DNA from: an uncultured bacterium
Lineage (GTDB): Bacteria; Planctomycetota; GCA-002687715
Assembly (NCBI GenBank): GCA_902826835.1
Contig: CADEGH010000025.1
Location: 20,481 to 84,480 of the forward strand
Reading direction: 5' to 3'
Length of the DNA: 64,000 nucleotides
Position numbers and translations under genes: made by a program. The notes beneath the pieces are model-generated. The model saw nothing but the letters and a program-made list of their open reading frames with translations. It made no database searches and was not told the origin of the DNA. This document shows positions 1-9,322 of the stretch, piece by piece; within the stretch, counting starts at the first letter, position 1, and the number at the start of each line of letters is the position of its first letter.

Positions 1-1890
1 ACGTTCGTCGTCCTTGTGTTTGCGTCCGCCTGGTCGGCGCAGGTGTTCGAGGGACGGTCCCACTACGCACGCGTCCCCTTCGTCGTCGACGAAGTTGCCG
101 GATCCGTCGAGCAGTTTTCGCTCGCGTCCGACGCCGAGCTTTCGGTGATCGCCTACCGCGAAGCGCCGTCCGAGGTGGTTTACGCGCGCACCAACGACGG
201 CCGTGGCCTCGCTCCCGACGCTGGTCTGAATTCGGGTTGGAGTCTTTCCTTCCCCCTCGCGGGAACCGCCGGGATTCCCCGCCGCTTGGAGCGGGACTCG
301 GTTCAGTCCGTCGGCGGATCCGCGTATGTCGTTTGGATGGATGACGATTCGGGCTCGGCTTCGACGCGTTTGCGCTATCGCGTGCACTCCGGCGGAGCTT
401 GGGGCCCACTCCTTGCGGTGAGTACGGCAGGCTATCCGGCGCTCGCGGATGTCGTGGGGTTTTCCTTTGTTGGCAAGCGCGGGCTCAATGGCCAGACCTA
501 CCTCTACTTGCTCACTCGAATCGATGTCCAGGGGACGGGTCACCTCGTCCTCTCAATCTCTCCGGATGGTGGCGCGAGCTTCCTGCCCGCGATCCCGGTT
601 GCGGACGGGGGAGTCGCGCCGGCGGGCACCGGTGGCGCAGTCTTGGGCCAAAGTGTGGACTCCCAACTCGCGGAGCTGTATGTCGCCTGGACTGACGACC
701 GCTCCGGCCGCTCCAGCGTCTACTTCCGACGGGGTATCGTCGGGTTCCTCGGGGAAGTCACTTGGCTCGCGGGCGAGAGCGAGCTCTTGACCGCAGCCCT
801 CCCGGCTTCCGTCTCGGGGGCGCCGATCGTCGCGGTCAACGGCAGCTTCGCCTGGACGGGGACCAATCAGAAAATGGTCGGAGTCGCGTGGCGACAAGAC
901 GACGGCGACGGAACACGATCGCTCCAACTTCGAGCCTCGCTCGATTCGGGCGCTACGTTTCAGCCCACTCTCCTTGCTCCCCACACGGATGTCCCCGCGC
1001 TCTTGGTCGGCGAATTCGACTTCGAAGTCATCAGTGCCGAGTTTGTGCTGACCTGGGATGACAATGCCGAATCCGACGGCCTGGGTGGGGTGAACGTCAT
1101 GCTGCCAGGAGGCACTCATTGCTGGCGTGCGGAGTCCGGAGACGGAGTCCAGTTCGATCCCGAACAGCAACTGTCCGGCCAGGAGTCACCGACGGACCGG
1201 GGCCTGTCGCCGAAGATTGCCCGCGCGGTCGGAACTCCCGACGGCACGGCGATCGCCTTCCTCGAGCGAACCGCCGCCCTCTCCCGGGTGGCTTCGGCTT
1301 TCGGCGATCAGGAATTCGGTGGAGAATGGCACGACGAATACCCTGTCGTTTCCACCGGCGAACCCGGAATCCTCTCGGTTCGGGATCCGGATCTCGCATA
1401 CAACCGGCTCTACTACAACTTCATTATGGCGTGGCGGCAGGAGACCTCGAGCGGTAGCGGGGTCTTCGATCTGATCGTCGGGGGCTACCGTCCTCACGAC
1501 GTCACGATTCGGGACTGGTACGAGGGAACCAGCTCCATCCACTTCGAGATCGGTCACTTGCCCTTCCAGGACACCTATGGATTCGTTCTGGTCTCTCTGG
1601 GCGCCAACAACGCCTTCGGTGGCAATCTGATCGCGCCGGATGGCCGTAAACTCGGTCTGATTGCCGACGACTTCACCGTCTTCGGAGTGACGAACTTCCA
1701 GTATTTCTTCGGAGTGAATGACCCCAACAACGAAGGAGTGGTCACTCCGAACCTGCCGATCGTCCTGCCTCCCTCGATCACCGTGGGCTTCCCGATCTCC
1801 TACGTGGGATTGACCTGGGGCCCGTTTGGAGACTTCCACGTGATCACCGACCACTTCACGGCTCTGCTCGAGCCCGCCCCTGTGAACTGA
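1..1890 (+). CDS. Exported sialidase-like propeller protein (5' end off window)
   Basis: The frame is open to the first base, so the gene starts outside the window. The first residues visible (TFVVLVFASAWSAQ) are the end of a signal peptide with a plausible cleavage after SAQ. The roughly 430 residues that follow carry repeated Asp-box-like elements (SPDGGASF, AWTDDRSGRSSVYFRR, SLDSGATF), the pattern of sialidase/BNR six-bladed propellers. The last 130 residues form a separate beta-rich region resembling the C-terminal module of other exported proteins in this window. No catalytic sialidase residues could be assigned, so the role (surface glycan binding or hydrolysis) is inference. A strong intrinsic terminator lies 164 bases downstream. 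Confidence 0.7.
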   Translation, partial: TFVVLVFASAWSAQVFEGRSHYARVPFVVDEVAGSVEQFSLASDAELSVIAYREAPSEVVYARTNDGRGLAPDAGLNSGWSLSFPLAGTAGIPRRLERDSVQSVGGSAYVVWMDDDSGSASTRLRYRVHSGGAWGPLLAVSTAGYPALADVVGFSFVGKRGLNGQTYLYLLTRIDVQGTGHLVLSISPDGGASFLPAIPVADGGVAPAGTGGAVLGQSVDSQLAELYVAWTDDRSGRSSVYFRRGIVGFLGEVTWLAGESELLTAALPASVSGAPIVAVNGSFAWTGTNQKMVGVAWRQDDGDGTRSLQLRASLDSGATFQPTLLAPHTDVPALLVGEFDFEVISAEFVLTWDDNAESDGLGGVNVMLPGGTHCWRAESGDGVQFDPEQQLSGQESPTDRGLSPKIARAVGTPDGTAIAFLERTAALSRVASAFGDQEFGGEWHDEYPVVSTGEPGILSVRDPDLAYNRLYYNFIMAWRQETSSGSGVFDLIVGGYRPHDVTIRDWYEGTSSIHFEIGHLPFQDTYGFVLVSLGANNAFGGNLIAPDGRKLGLIADDFTVFGVTNFQYFFGVNDPNNEGVVTPNLPIVLPPSITVGFPISYVGLTWGPFGDFHVITDHFTALLEPAPVN

Positions 1891-2053
1891 CGCCCACAAA
1901 CGACCACTCGAAGGTGAGGCTCCGCTCGCGCGATGGTAGGGCCCGGACATTTCGGGAGCAGCCTCAGCTCGGGTCGCTCGCGTTGACTCATTCGGTTTGA
2001 CGCCTCCGATGGTGTTCGGTTCGAATCGGAGTTTCGAGTCCATTCCTCCCCCT

Positions 2054-2091
2054 GGCCCTGGTGGTGTCGCGGACGCCGCCAGGGCCTTTTT
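2054..2091 (+). terminator. Intrinsic terminator
   Basis: GGCCCTGGTGG at 2054-2064 pairs with CCGCCAGGGCC at 2076-2086 (11 bp with one G-T wobble, 11-base loop), followed by TTTTT and further pyrimidines. This is a textbook rho-independent terminator. It would end transcription from the sialidase-like gene and insulates the next gene, whose start is 25 bases further on. Confidence 0.85.
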
Positions 2092-2116
2092 CTTGACATT
2101 GGAGGTCGACCTGTCC

Positions 2117-4186
2117 ATGAGCTGCGCCCATCGACTTACTCGCTCCGTCCTGGTCTACCAACTCGCGCTGGGAGCCGTTTTGCTGTCTGCCGCCGGGTCC
2201 GTTCATGGTCAAGTCGTTCCTTGGATTCAGCCCGCCCGAGAGAACTGGGAGGGATTTGCGCCACCTTTCTCCGTGGCGCCCGGTGGACCGGCCAACGCGC
2301 TCGGTGCATCGTGGTCGTATGCCGTCACAAATGGAGTCAACGGTCGGCTGCGGGTCATCGACGCGGGGGCGATCCCCGCCCCTGCGCCACCGGGCACCGG
2401 CGGCAACGGGCCAACCGTCGTGTGTCTGGACCGGTCGAGCACCGGAACGGCCGTCACGAACATGCTCGTACTGCATTTCGACGGTCTCTCCGTCAGCCAG
2501 GGCGCGTTCGGGATTCGGGCCGATTTTGCCCTCTGTGAGCTCGGAGACGAAATTCACCCCGAGGACACAATCAGCGTTTTCGACGGACAGCAGGAATTCA
2601 CGATCCTCAGTTGGAACCAGGCCGGGGTGCAGCAGCAGTGGCGCGAATTTTCGATCGTGATCGATCCGGTCTCCTTTCCTGGCATGGTGTTCACGAACGC
2701 AATGGAACTGCGTTTTTCTCAGCGCGACGATTTTCCCGCTCCGAGTGACGGGCTGTGTATCGACAACATCGCCCTGAGTGCTGCGCCCGTGTACGTGGAC
2801 CTGGCGTGTGTCGCGGTCGTGGCCCCTTACGCCCGGCCCTGTGGCACCTTCGGGGCGGCCGAACCGGTCGTCATCCGGGTGCAGAACCAGGCACTGAGCC
2901 CGTTCCCTGCGGGAATCAGCACGGTCCTGACTCTGGTGTCGAACGGTGTGCCGGCGATCTCCGAGACCTGGTTCTCGGCGTCTCCATTGGCCCCGGGTCA
3001 GAGCCTGGACTTCACCTTTGCCACGACCTTGAACCTCGGCGGGGCCTCGACTTGGAGCTTGGCCGCCATGGCGACGGCACCGGGGGACGTGAACCCGGCG
3101 AATGACACTTCTCCCACCACGGTTTCGACCTCGCCCGGGGCCACCGTCATCAATCAGTTTCCGTATGTCGAGACCTTCGATGCGGCCCTGTATTCCGGAC
3201 CGAATCCCGGTCCGACTTCGCCCCCTCCGGGTTGGTCGCAGGAACCCGGCGAGGCACTCGGGCCCCACTCCGATTGGTATTTCCGAGCCGGGTTGGTTCC
3301 AACTCCGGGGACGGGGCCACTTGGCGGCTACGCGCCCGGCGGTGGCGTCGGCCTCGGATACGCCTACGTCGAAGACGAAGGGGACTTTCCAGCCGTGTCG
3401 CTGTGGACTCCCTGTTTCGACTTGACCTCTTTGGCCCTCCCGACTTTGGACTTCAGGGTTTGCATTCGGAACGCCAATCCTCCCCAGGGGGCGAACTCCC
3501 TGCATGTCGACTTGGAGTGGTTTCCTCCCTCCGGCCCGGGCGGCCCGATCGTGCTGGACGTGATCGCACCGGTCTTGTTCTATTCCGACGAACTCTGGCA
3601 CCACATCGGATTGGATCTGAGCGCCTACGCTGGACAATCCGTGCGAATCCGGTTTCGAGCTACGAGTCACGGAGGAGGCAGCGGTTGCGACGTTGGCCTC
3701 GACCACGTGCGCGTCGCCGAGCGGGAGTTCGGCGTCGGGCAGACACCCACCCCGGGACTGGCCACCCTGGAACTGGTCGGAGCTCGTTCTATTTCCGGGC
3801 TCCCTTTGTCCCCGCTCTCGGAACCGGGGCCCTACTGGCTCGAACATCGTGGTCCCCACGCGACCCTGCTCCGCATCGAAGGCCTGCCGAACTCGCTGGT
3901 CACCCTGGCGCTCTCCGGCCTGTGCCTCGGCTCGGCTTTCATTCCGGGGAGCGGCCAACTCGATCTTTGCCTTTTGCCATCGGGTTCGGGATTCGAGATC
4001 CTGGGTTCGGGCTCTCTGCATCCGCCCGGATGGCCGCCCCTTCTGACCGATACCTCCGGAACCTGGCAAGTCCCGGTGATATTGCCCCCGGTGAGTCCCG
4101 GCACGGAATACGCACTGCAAGCCGCCGTGGAGTTTCAGCCCGGCGGATTCCGACTCAGCAACGCGGTTGCGGTCCGGGGCTATTGA
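2117..4186 (+). CDS. Exported CARDB/jelly-roll protein
   Basis: A 689-residue secreted protein. The ATG at 2117 is preferred over upstream in-frame starts because GGAGG lies at 2101-2105 and the start opens directly into a signal peptide (MSCAHRLTRSVLVYQLALG... cleaved near VHGQ). Residues about 30-215 look like a ligand-binding jelly roll. About 220-320 resembles a CARDB-type Ig-like domain (VVIRVQNQALSPFPAG). About 330-530 is a second concanavalin/MAM-like sandwich (choice-of-anchor type, beginning INQFPYVETFDAA). The last 150 residues are the recurrent C-terminal module ending ALQAAVEF...FRLSNAVAV. No enzymatic motif is visible. Probably cell-surface; substrate unknown. Confidence 0.75.
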   Translation: MSCAHRLTRSVLVYQLALGAVLLSAAGSVHGQVVPWIQPARENWEGFAPPFSVAPGGPANALGASWSYAVTNGVNGRLRVIDAGAIPAPAPPGTGGNGPTVVCLDRSSTGTAVTNMLVLHFDGLSVSQGAFGIRADFALCELGDEIHPEDTISVFDGQQEFTILSWNQAGVQQQWREFSIVIDPVSFPGMVFTNAMELRFSQRDDFPAPSDGLCIDNIALSAAPVYVDLACVAVVAPYARPCGTFGAAEPVVIRVQNQALSPFPAGISTVLTLVSNGVPAISETWFSASPLAPGQSLDFTFATTLNLGGASTWSLAAMATAPGDVNPANDTSPTTVSTSPGATVINQFPYVETFDAALYSGPNPGPTSPPPGWSQEPGEALGPHSDWYFRAGLVPTPGTGPLGGYAPGGGVGLGYAYVEDEGDFPAVSLWTPCFDLTSLALPTLDFRVCIRNANPPQGANSLHVDLEWFPPSGPGGPIVLDVIAPVLFYSDELWHHIGLDLSAYAGQSVRIRFRATSHGGGSGCDVGLDHVRVAEREFGVGQTPTPGLATLELVGARSISGLPLSPLSEPGPYWLEHRGPHATLLRIEGLPNSLVTLALSGLCLGSAFIPGSGQLDLCLLPSGSGFEILGSGSLHPPGWPPLLTDTSGTWQVPVILPPVSPGTEYALQAAVEFQPGGFRLSNAVAVRGY

Positions 4187-4223
4187 CCGGCGCGCTACTC
4201 GGCGCAGCCGGCGACTATGGAAG

Positions 4224-5636
4224 CTACGAGTCTGCAGGACCCGAGACTGCGGTCGTTCGGCTGATGGTGCGGTGGCAAAGAACCGCGGTCAACAGTATTG
4301 CGGCGAGCAAGGGCGCCATACTCCCGAGCCATGGCCATGAGCGCGTGGAGTGCGTGAACGTCGTAGCGTTGGAGCGGGGAAGGGACGAGAATTGGGCCTG
4401 AGTCAATTGGTCTTTGCGTGCCTCGGCGGGAACCAGGATGCGCTCGCGTTCCCAGATCATGGACCGGGCCTCTGGTAGGACGCGAAGCCAGTCGTGCTGG
4501 GAGATCCCAGAAGCTCGATCCAGAGCAGCTTGGATGGCGAGGCAGGGCGATGCCCACGAGGCTGCGGCGATCCAAGCGAGCCGTCGACTGTGTGCGCCTT
4601 CGATCCGCACGTGAAGTCGGGTCGCATCGGCCCGCAGCGACTGCTGGGTGATCAGCCACGCCGTATCGTCGCCGGCGGTCGACGCAGCCACGCTCTGCAG
4701 TTCCGGGTACTCCGACCGGAATGCCTCGGTGGCTCGCGAGTCCGGATTTTCCCAGTTGTCAGTCCGGCGCCGCGACTCGACGATGTCGGCAACCCTGGAT
4801 GGCTCAGGGTGGAGCGCACTCGCGGCAGTATCGGCGGCGGTCGGGATTACGATCGCGAAGATTCCGTAACCCAATATCCACTTGGCCCATCGGCTGGCGC
4901 GTGTGGACGAGGCCAATTCCGTCCAATCCGTGAAGAGCAGCCAAAACACGAGGAAGGCGATGACGATGGCGAGAACCGGCAGGGCTTGGTCCAGGCCGAG
5001 GGATTCGGATCGTGGCGACCAAGCGAGGGCAAACGTAGTGGGAACCGAGAGTGCCAAGAGGATGGCCACAATGCGAACGAACATCCGTCGCATCAAAATG
5101 GCCCAGAGTCCGGAACCACGCATACGCAAGAGGGGCGTCACCCCCTGATCCCGGTCGGATCCGAGGCCGGGGCCCGCCAAGATGAGCACAAATAGGGGCA
5201 GCAAGAACGCCACGACAAAGCCGAGATCGAAGCGACCCGACAGCCTGGCGATCGGGCTTCGCATTTCTACTGGATCGAAGGCTGGGCTATCCAGCAGGTT
5301 TGCCGAGAAGGCCGGGCGCATCCAGTCATCACTGGCGGCGAGCCAAGACCAGGCGTGGCTGCCCCAAGCCACGACTGGAGAAGTGAACCACCGTGCCATG
5401 GAAGGCTTGCGTGGATCGCGGCCCGGAGGTTTCTCTCCCGCAGCAATGGCCTTCCAGGCCTGGTCCGCTTGAGCTTCGCGTTCCAGGGCTACCGCGAATG
5501 ATGTGGTTTGAGCGAGCTTTCGTTGCTCGGTTCGCTCGAGCCCGCTTTGAACCGCCAGGTACACGGTGGCCGCGAGTCCGAACCAGGACACGAGGTTGGC
5601 TCGATCACGCAGGAACAGACGCCATTCGGATTTCAT
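4224..5636 (-). CDS. ABC-2 transporter permease (third gene of exporter operon)
   Basis: A 470-residue polytopic protein. A hydrophobic segment near residues 15-33 is followed by a large extracytoplasmic region, a cluster of four or five segments between about 155 and 300, a second soluble stretch and a last segment near 450. This layout (one helix, big loop, helix bundle, terminal helix) is that of ABC-2 permeases of the DUF3526 group. The start is the ATG at 5636, which overlaps the stop of the upstream permease as ATGA. It should form a heterodimeric membrane domain with the preceding gene product, driven by the ATPase at 7042-7746. The transported substrate is unknown. Confidence 0.75.
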   Translation of the reverse strand: MKSEWRLFLRDRANLVSWFGLAATVYLAVQSGLERTEQRKLAQTTSFAVALEREAQADQAWKAIAAGEKPPGRDPRKPSMARWFTSPVVAWGSHAWSWLAASDDWMRPAFSANLLDSPAFDPVEMRSPIARLSGRFDLGFVVAFLLPLFVLILAGPGLGSDRDQGVTPLLRMRGSGLWAILMRRMFVRIVAILLALSVPTTFALAWSPRSESLGLDQALPVLAIVIAFLVFWLLFTDWTELASSTRASRWAKWILGYGIFAIVIPTAADTAASALHPEPSRVADIVESRRRTDNWENPDSRATEAFRSEYPELQSVAASTAGDDTAWLITQQSLRADATRLHVRIEGAHSRRLAWIAAASWASPCLAIQAALDRASGISQHDWLRVLPEARSMIWERERILVPAEARKDQLTQAQFSSLPRSNATTFTHSTRSWPWLGSMAPLLAAILLTAVLCHRTISRTTAVSGPADS

Positions 5637-7045
5637 GGTCGTAACCTCGACGCGAGAATGAGCGGGAGTGCGATTGCGAGCAGCGCCAACGCGCCGAGCC
5701 GTGCGAGGTCCGCCCTGTGCGCTTGCCATCGCTTCGAGACTTCAGGCGGTCTCCAACGGAACTTGGGTGCCCTTGCCCATGTCTCTCGCGAGGAGCGGTA
5801 CGGTAGCCCGTGCGCCTTCACTCCGCGGGCGAGGTCGTCGTTGAGGAATCCCATCAGGGCTACCCGGTACTCTTCCACCGCTTCGGAGTAGTCGCTCAGC
5901 ACGGACAGGCCGGTGGCCGTCGTGGCGGCCGACCATCGTGTCATGTTCATGTGGGGGTTGATCCACGACCAAGACTCAAGGAGTGCCGACTGCGCAGCGG
6001 CGGACTCGTAATACTCGCCGTACTTCTTCCGGTAGACCTTGGAACCGTATTCCTCGTCGGCCTGCATCATGACGCCCGGCAAGTAAAAAGGCAGGTCCTT
6101 TTCATCAGTCACTCCGTGCTCCTGCAGGATTCGGGCCGTGAATTGGCGGCTGCGTTCACTCTGGGGATCGTGTCCGTCCAGGCCTTCGCGGCGCAGACGT
6201 CGGGCATCTTGGTCGAACACTGCGGCCGGCTCGACGGGGTGCCTTCGCTCCGCCACCTCCGCGAGGACGCGCGGTGCGACCAAGACCAAGGCGATCCAAG
6301 TACAGAATCCGAGCGCCAAGGACGTCTGGCGGTGATTTGCGAAGATTGAAATTGTCGCTGACAGCCCGACCCAAAACGTGCAGTATAGGGCGTAGCCGAG
6401 AACGAGCCCGGCCAGAGTCGCGGCATCGGGCCAGCCCTGGCATAGAATGGCGGCTGTCACGACCGAGGTCACGAGCGTCACGACGAGGCCCGTGAGCACC
6501 AATGACCAATGCGCGAGGAGTTTACCCAGGATCAGGGTCCGGGGTGAGCGACCGGGGACGAGGAGGAGCGGGAGAGTTCGGCGCTCACGCTCACCGGATA
6601 GACACCCATTACAGAGGAGGATCACCAGGAGTGGCGCGACGATCTGGAGGAGAGTGGAGGGAGATATGTCTGGAAGCACACCCACTCCCGGACGGTCGAT
6701 GCCAGGCCGAAAAGTGGCGGCGTTGCGGAGGTGCGCTTCAGCCTGGGTGCCGCGCCCGGTGAAGCGAGACAGCCCGGGATCGAACCACTCCAGGGGAGCT
6801 CTGGGCTGCCAGATCCAAGTCCCGAAGTGGGCCGCACTATGCGGGTTCTTCGCCGTTTGTTCGGCCCATTGTGTGGAGAATGACTGCTCGGCGAAGGATT
6901 GCTGGGAGAGTTCCCGAGCTTGGCGCGAGCAGGAGAGCCACGTGGCGGCGACCACCAATACCAGCCACACCGCGGCCGAGCGCAACGCCGAGGGAGCTCG
7001 GAATAGGCAGGTCAGTTCGTGAAAGACGATGGACTTCAGATTCAT
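5633..7045 (-). CDS. ABC-2 transporter permease, DUF3526-like (second gene of exporter operon)
   Basis: 470 residues, coincidentally the same length as the next permease but not obviously alignable to it. Starts MNLKSIVFHELTCLF, the amphipathic N-terminus typical of ABC-2 permeases, then one helix (about 22-40), a soluble domain, and helices around 130-155, 180-205, 215-240 and 250-270. A second large soluble domain (about 280-420) and a final helix follow (LARLGALALLAIALPLILA). The stop overlaps the next start (ATGA at 5633-5636), and its own start overlaps the ATPase stop (7042-7045). This indicates translational coupling of all three genes and a fixed stoichiometry. Confidence 0.8.
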   Translation of the reverse strand: MNLKSIVFHELTCLFRAPSALRSAAVWLVLVVAATWLSCSRQARELSQQSFAEQSFSTQWAEQTAKNPHSAAHFGTWIWQPRAPLEWFDPGLSRFTGRGTQAEAHLRNAATFRPGIDRPGVGVLPDISPSTLLQIVAPLLVILLCNGCLSGERERRTLPLLLVPGRSPRTLILGKLLAHWSLVLTGLVVTLVTSVVTAAILCQGWPDAATLAGLVLGYALYCTFWVGLSATISIFANHRQTSLALGFCTWIALVLVAPRVLAEVAERRHPVEPAAVFDQDARRLRREGLDGHDPQSERSRQFTARILQEHGVTDEKDLPFYLPGVMMQADEEYGSKVYRKKYGEYYESAAAQSALLESWSWINPHMNMTRWSAATTATGLSVLSDYSEAVEEYRVALMGFLNDDLARGVKAHGLPYRSSRETWARAPKFRWRPPEVSKRWQAHRADLARLGALALLAIALPLILASRLRP

Positions 7046-7746
7046 CCGGTTGCCTTCATTCCGAGCGACGCGAGATAACTCGATTCCATATCGGCGGGAG
7101 AGATACCGGAGAACGGAAATTCCCGGATCAACGAGCCCGCCACGAGGATCCCGCCGTGATCGGCTCCTCGGGCCGCAAAGAAGAGGTCGTGCGTGGTAAT
7201 CAGCGCCGCCCGGGTGGAGTCGACGACGCTCCTGACCACTTCCGCCAGTTCGACGGAGCCACTCGGATCCAATCCGGAAGTCGGCTCATCGAGAACGAGA
7301 ATTGAAGCTCGACCGGCCAAGGCGATCGCGAGGCCTACCCTCTGGCGCATTCCCTTGCTGTAGGTTCCCGCTCGTCGGCGGGCGATGTCGCGGCTTATGC
7401 CCACTTGCGACAGGACTGCTTCGCAGTCGCGGCGGCCCGGATTGCCGGGGGCGAGGTATTCGACGTTTTCCAAACCGGACAAGGTCGGATAGAGGGCCAA
7501 ATTCTCCGGCACATACCCGAGGGAGGGGCGACCTTGGCCCGGTTTGGAGGCGGCCGGGTCTCCGGCAATGAGGATGCGGCCCCGTTGCGGCTTCAAGAAG
7601 CCGAGGAGGAGGTGCAGGGTTGTGGTCTTGCCGGCTCCGTTCTTGCCGAGCAGGGCGTAGATCCGGCCCGCCGGGACGGACAGGGTGAGACCCTTCACGG
7701 CCGGGAGGCCGGAGTAGGAGTACGACAGATCTTCGATGGAAATCAT
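7042..7746 (-). CDS. ABC transporter ATP-binding protein
   Basis: A 234-residue nucleotide-binding subunit, first gene of the exporter operon. Walker A is GKNGAGKTTT (about residue 38), the signature is YSKGMRQRVGLA in place of LSGGQ, and Walker B with the D-loop is ILVLDEPTSGLDP. The His switch lies in ALITTHDLFFAAR. It belongs to the CcmA/DrrA-type exporters that pair with ABC-2 permeases. The start MISIEDLSY at 7746 is chosen because it begins exactly at the usual family start and has AAAGAGA just upstream; an ATG eight codons earlier is possible. It powers export through the two downstream permeases. Confidence 0.92.
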   Translation of the reverse strand: MISIEDLSYSYSGLPAVKGLTLSVPAGRIYALLGKNGAGKTTTLHLLLGFLKPQRGRILIAGDPAASKPGQGRPSLGYVPENLALYPTLSGLENVEYLAPGNPGRRDCEAVLSQVGISRDIARRRAGTYSKGMRQRVGLAIALAGRASILVLDEPTSGLDPSGSVELAEVVRSVVDSTRAALITTHDLFFAARGADHGGILVAGSLIREFPFSGISPADMESSYLASLGMKATG

Positions 7747-7905
7747 GGTGGGTCTCTTTGCGGCCGGCACTCGGCGTTTCCAGGGAAGTGCCGATCGACG
7801 GCCCTGGGTTCCCCGCTATGAAAAAATTCAGGACCAATCGGGAACCGAAAGCGCGGTACCGGCACTTGCAGGGAGATTCCCAGTCCCAACTCACGGCAAC
7901 TCGCG

Positions 7906-9138
7906 ATGAGCGTCTCACGGCTACCGGTTACTCTCCTCTCCGGCTTCTTGGGAGCCGGCAAGACCACGCTCTTGAACCACATCCTCCGGAATCGGGAGGG
8001 CCTCAAGGTCGCGGTCATCGTGAACGACATGAGTGAGGTGAACATCGACCAGGCGTTGGTCGCTCGGGGCGATGCGCGGTTATCCAGATCGGAAGAGAAA
8101 CTGATCGAAATGAGCAATGGGTGCATCTGCTGCACCCTGCGTGAAGACCTTCTCAAGGAGGTCGCGGCGCTCGCGGCCGCCGGGCGGTTCGACTACCTCT
8201 TGATCGAATCCACGGGCATTTCTGAGCCGCTGCCGGTTGCCCAGACGTTCAGCTTCGTGGACGAATCGGGAGCGAGCTTGGAGTCCTCGGCCCGGTTGGA
8301 CACTCTGGTGACGGTCGTCGATGCGCGGAGCTTCTCCGACGACTTCGCGAGCTACGAAGACTTGAAGGATCGTGGGGTTGCCCTGGACGATTCCGACGAC
8401 CGGTCGATCGCAACTCTGTTGATCGATCAGATCGAGTTCGCGAACGTGTTGGTGATCAACAAGATCGACTTGGTGTCGGAAGAGGAACTCACCCACTTGG
8501 AGGCGGTGCTCCATCGTCTCAATCCCGGGGCCAAAATCATTCGCAGCATCCGTGGGCAGGTATCCGGGAGTGAAGTCCTCGGCACCAGTCGGTTTGACAT
8601 GGAGAGTGCCACTCGATCCGCCGGCTGGATTCGGGAACTCGAGAACGAGCACGCCCCGGAGACGGAGGCGTATGGAATTTCCAGCTTCGTGTACCGCCGC
8701 CGTCGGCCATTCCACCCGGCGCGCCTGTCGGAGTTCCTGAACGGAGGCCTGGAAGGGGTGCTGCGCTCCAAGGGCTTTCTCTGGATTGCGACGAGGCCCG
8801 AAGTCATGGGAGTCTGGTCGCAGGCGGGGGGGGTGGGGAGCCTCGAACCCGGCGCACGTTGGTGGTCGGCCATTCCGAAGGATGATTGGCCGCTGGAAGA
8901 CCGGGACACGATCTTGGCCGACTTCGAGGGCGAGTTCGGAGACCGCCGCCAAGAACTCGTTCTCATCGGGGTCGAGTTGGATAGGGCCGCACTTGAGGAG
9001 GAGCTCGACCGGTGCTTGCTGACGGACGAGGAATGGAATTCAGGAGCGACCACTTGGGCGCATCTCGAAGATCCGCTCGACGTCTGGTCCGAGTTAGCAC
9101 CTGACGATGGCCCGCACGATTCCCCGTCAACTGAATGA
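7906..9138 (+). CDS. COG0523/CobW-family metal chaperone GTPase
   Basis: 410 residues. The P-loop SGFLGAGKTTLLNH at residues 11-24, the metal-binding motif GCICC near residue 75 (CXCC type) and the GTPase motifs (LLIESTGISEP, VINKIDLV) define the G3E GTPase family COG0523. A typical CobW C-terminal domain follows (FVYRRRRPFHPARL). Members insert or deliver metals; the length and the ending fit the zinc-related ZigA/YciC/ZNG1 branch better than cobalamin CobW, and no cobalamin genes are near. I see no Zur-type operator upstream. An eight-G run in the coding strand near 8826 is a possible slip site. Transcribed away from the ABC operon. Confidence 0.9.
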   Translation: MSVSRLPVTLLSGFLGAGKTTLLNHILRNREGLKVAVIVNDMSEVNIDQALVARGDARLSRSEEKLIEMSNGCICCTLREDLLKEVAALAAAGRFDYLLIESTGISEPLPVAQTFSFVDESGASLESSARLDTLVTVVDARSFSDDFASYEDLKDRGVALDDSDDRSIATLLIDQIEFANVLVINKIDLVSEEELTHLEAVLHRLNPGAKIIRSIRGQVSGSEVLGTSRFDMESATRSAGWIRELENEHAPETEAYGISSFVYRRRRPFHPARLSEFLNGGLEGVLRSKGFLWIATRPEVMGVWSQAGGVGSLEPGARWWSAIPKDDWPLEDRDTILADFEGEFGDRRQELVLIGVELDRAALEEELDRCLLTDEEWNSGATTWAHLEDPLDVWSELAPDDGPHDSPSTE

Positions 9139-9322
9139 AGTGATTCCGAGTTTCGCGCCAACCGTGTGATTCAATGCCGACTAGTTTCAGTGCGACCGCT
9201 ATTCCTGCGAGGAGAGCAGGTCCGGCCCCGAGTTTCGTCGGGATAGAGCTAAGACCGTCCCGGGATCGACGAGGAAGGGGCCCATTCGCCGCAGGTCCAT
9301 CGCAAACCGCGAGCTTGGGCCC

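Noticed and set aside
2000..2040. tRNA-like GGTTCGAATC T-loop element
   Set aside because: No matching acceptor, D or anticodon arms occur at the right distances.
2093..2098. Perfect TTGACA just upstream of the gene at 2117
   Set aside because: It lies inside the T-rich tail of the terminator and only 18 bases before the ATG, too close to serve as its -35 box.
1988..4120. 710-codon open frame antisense to the CARDB/jelly-roll gene
   Set aside because: Gly/Arg/Gln-rich translation typical of antisense reading in high-GC DNA; the plus-strand gene has a signal peptide and domains.
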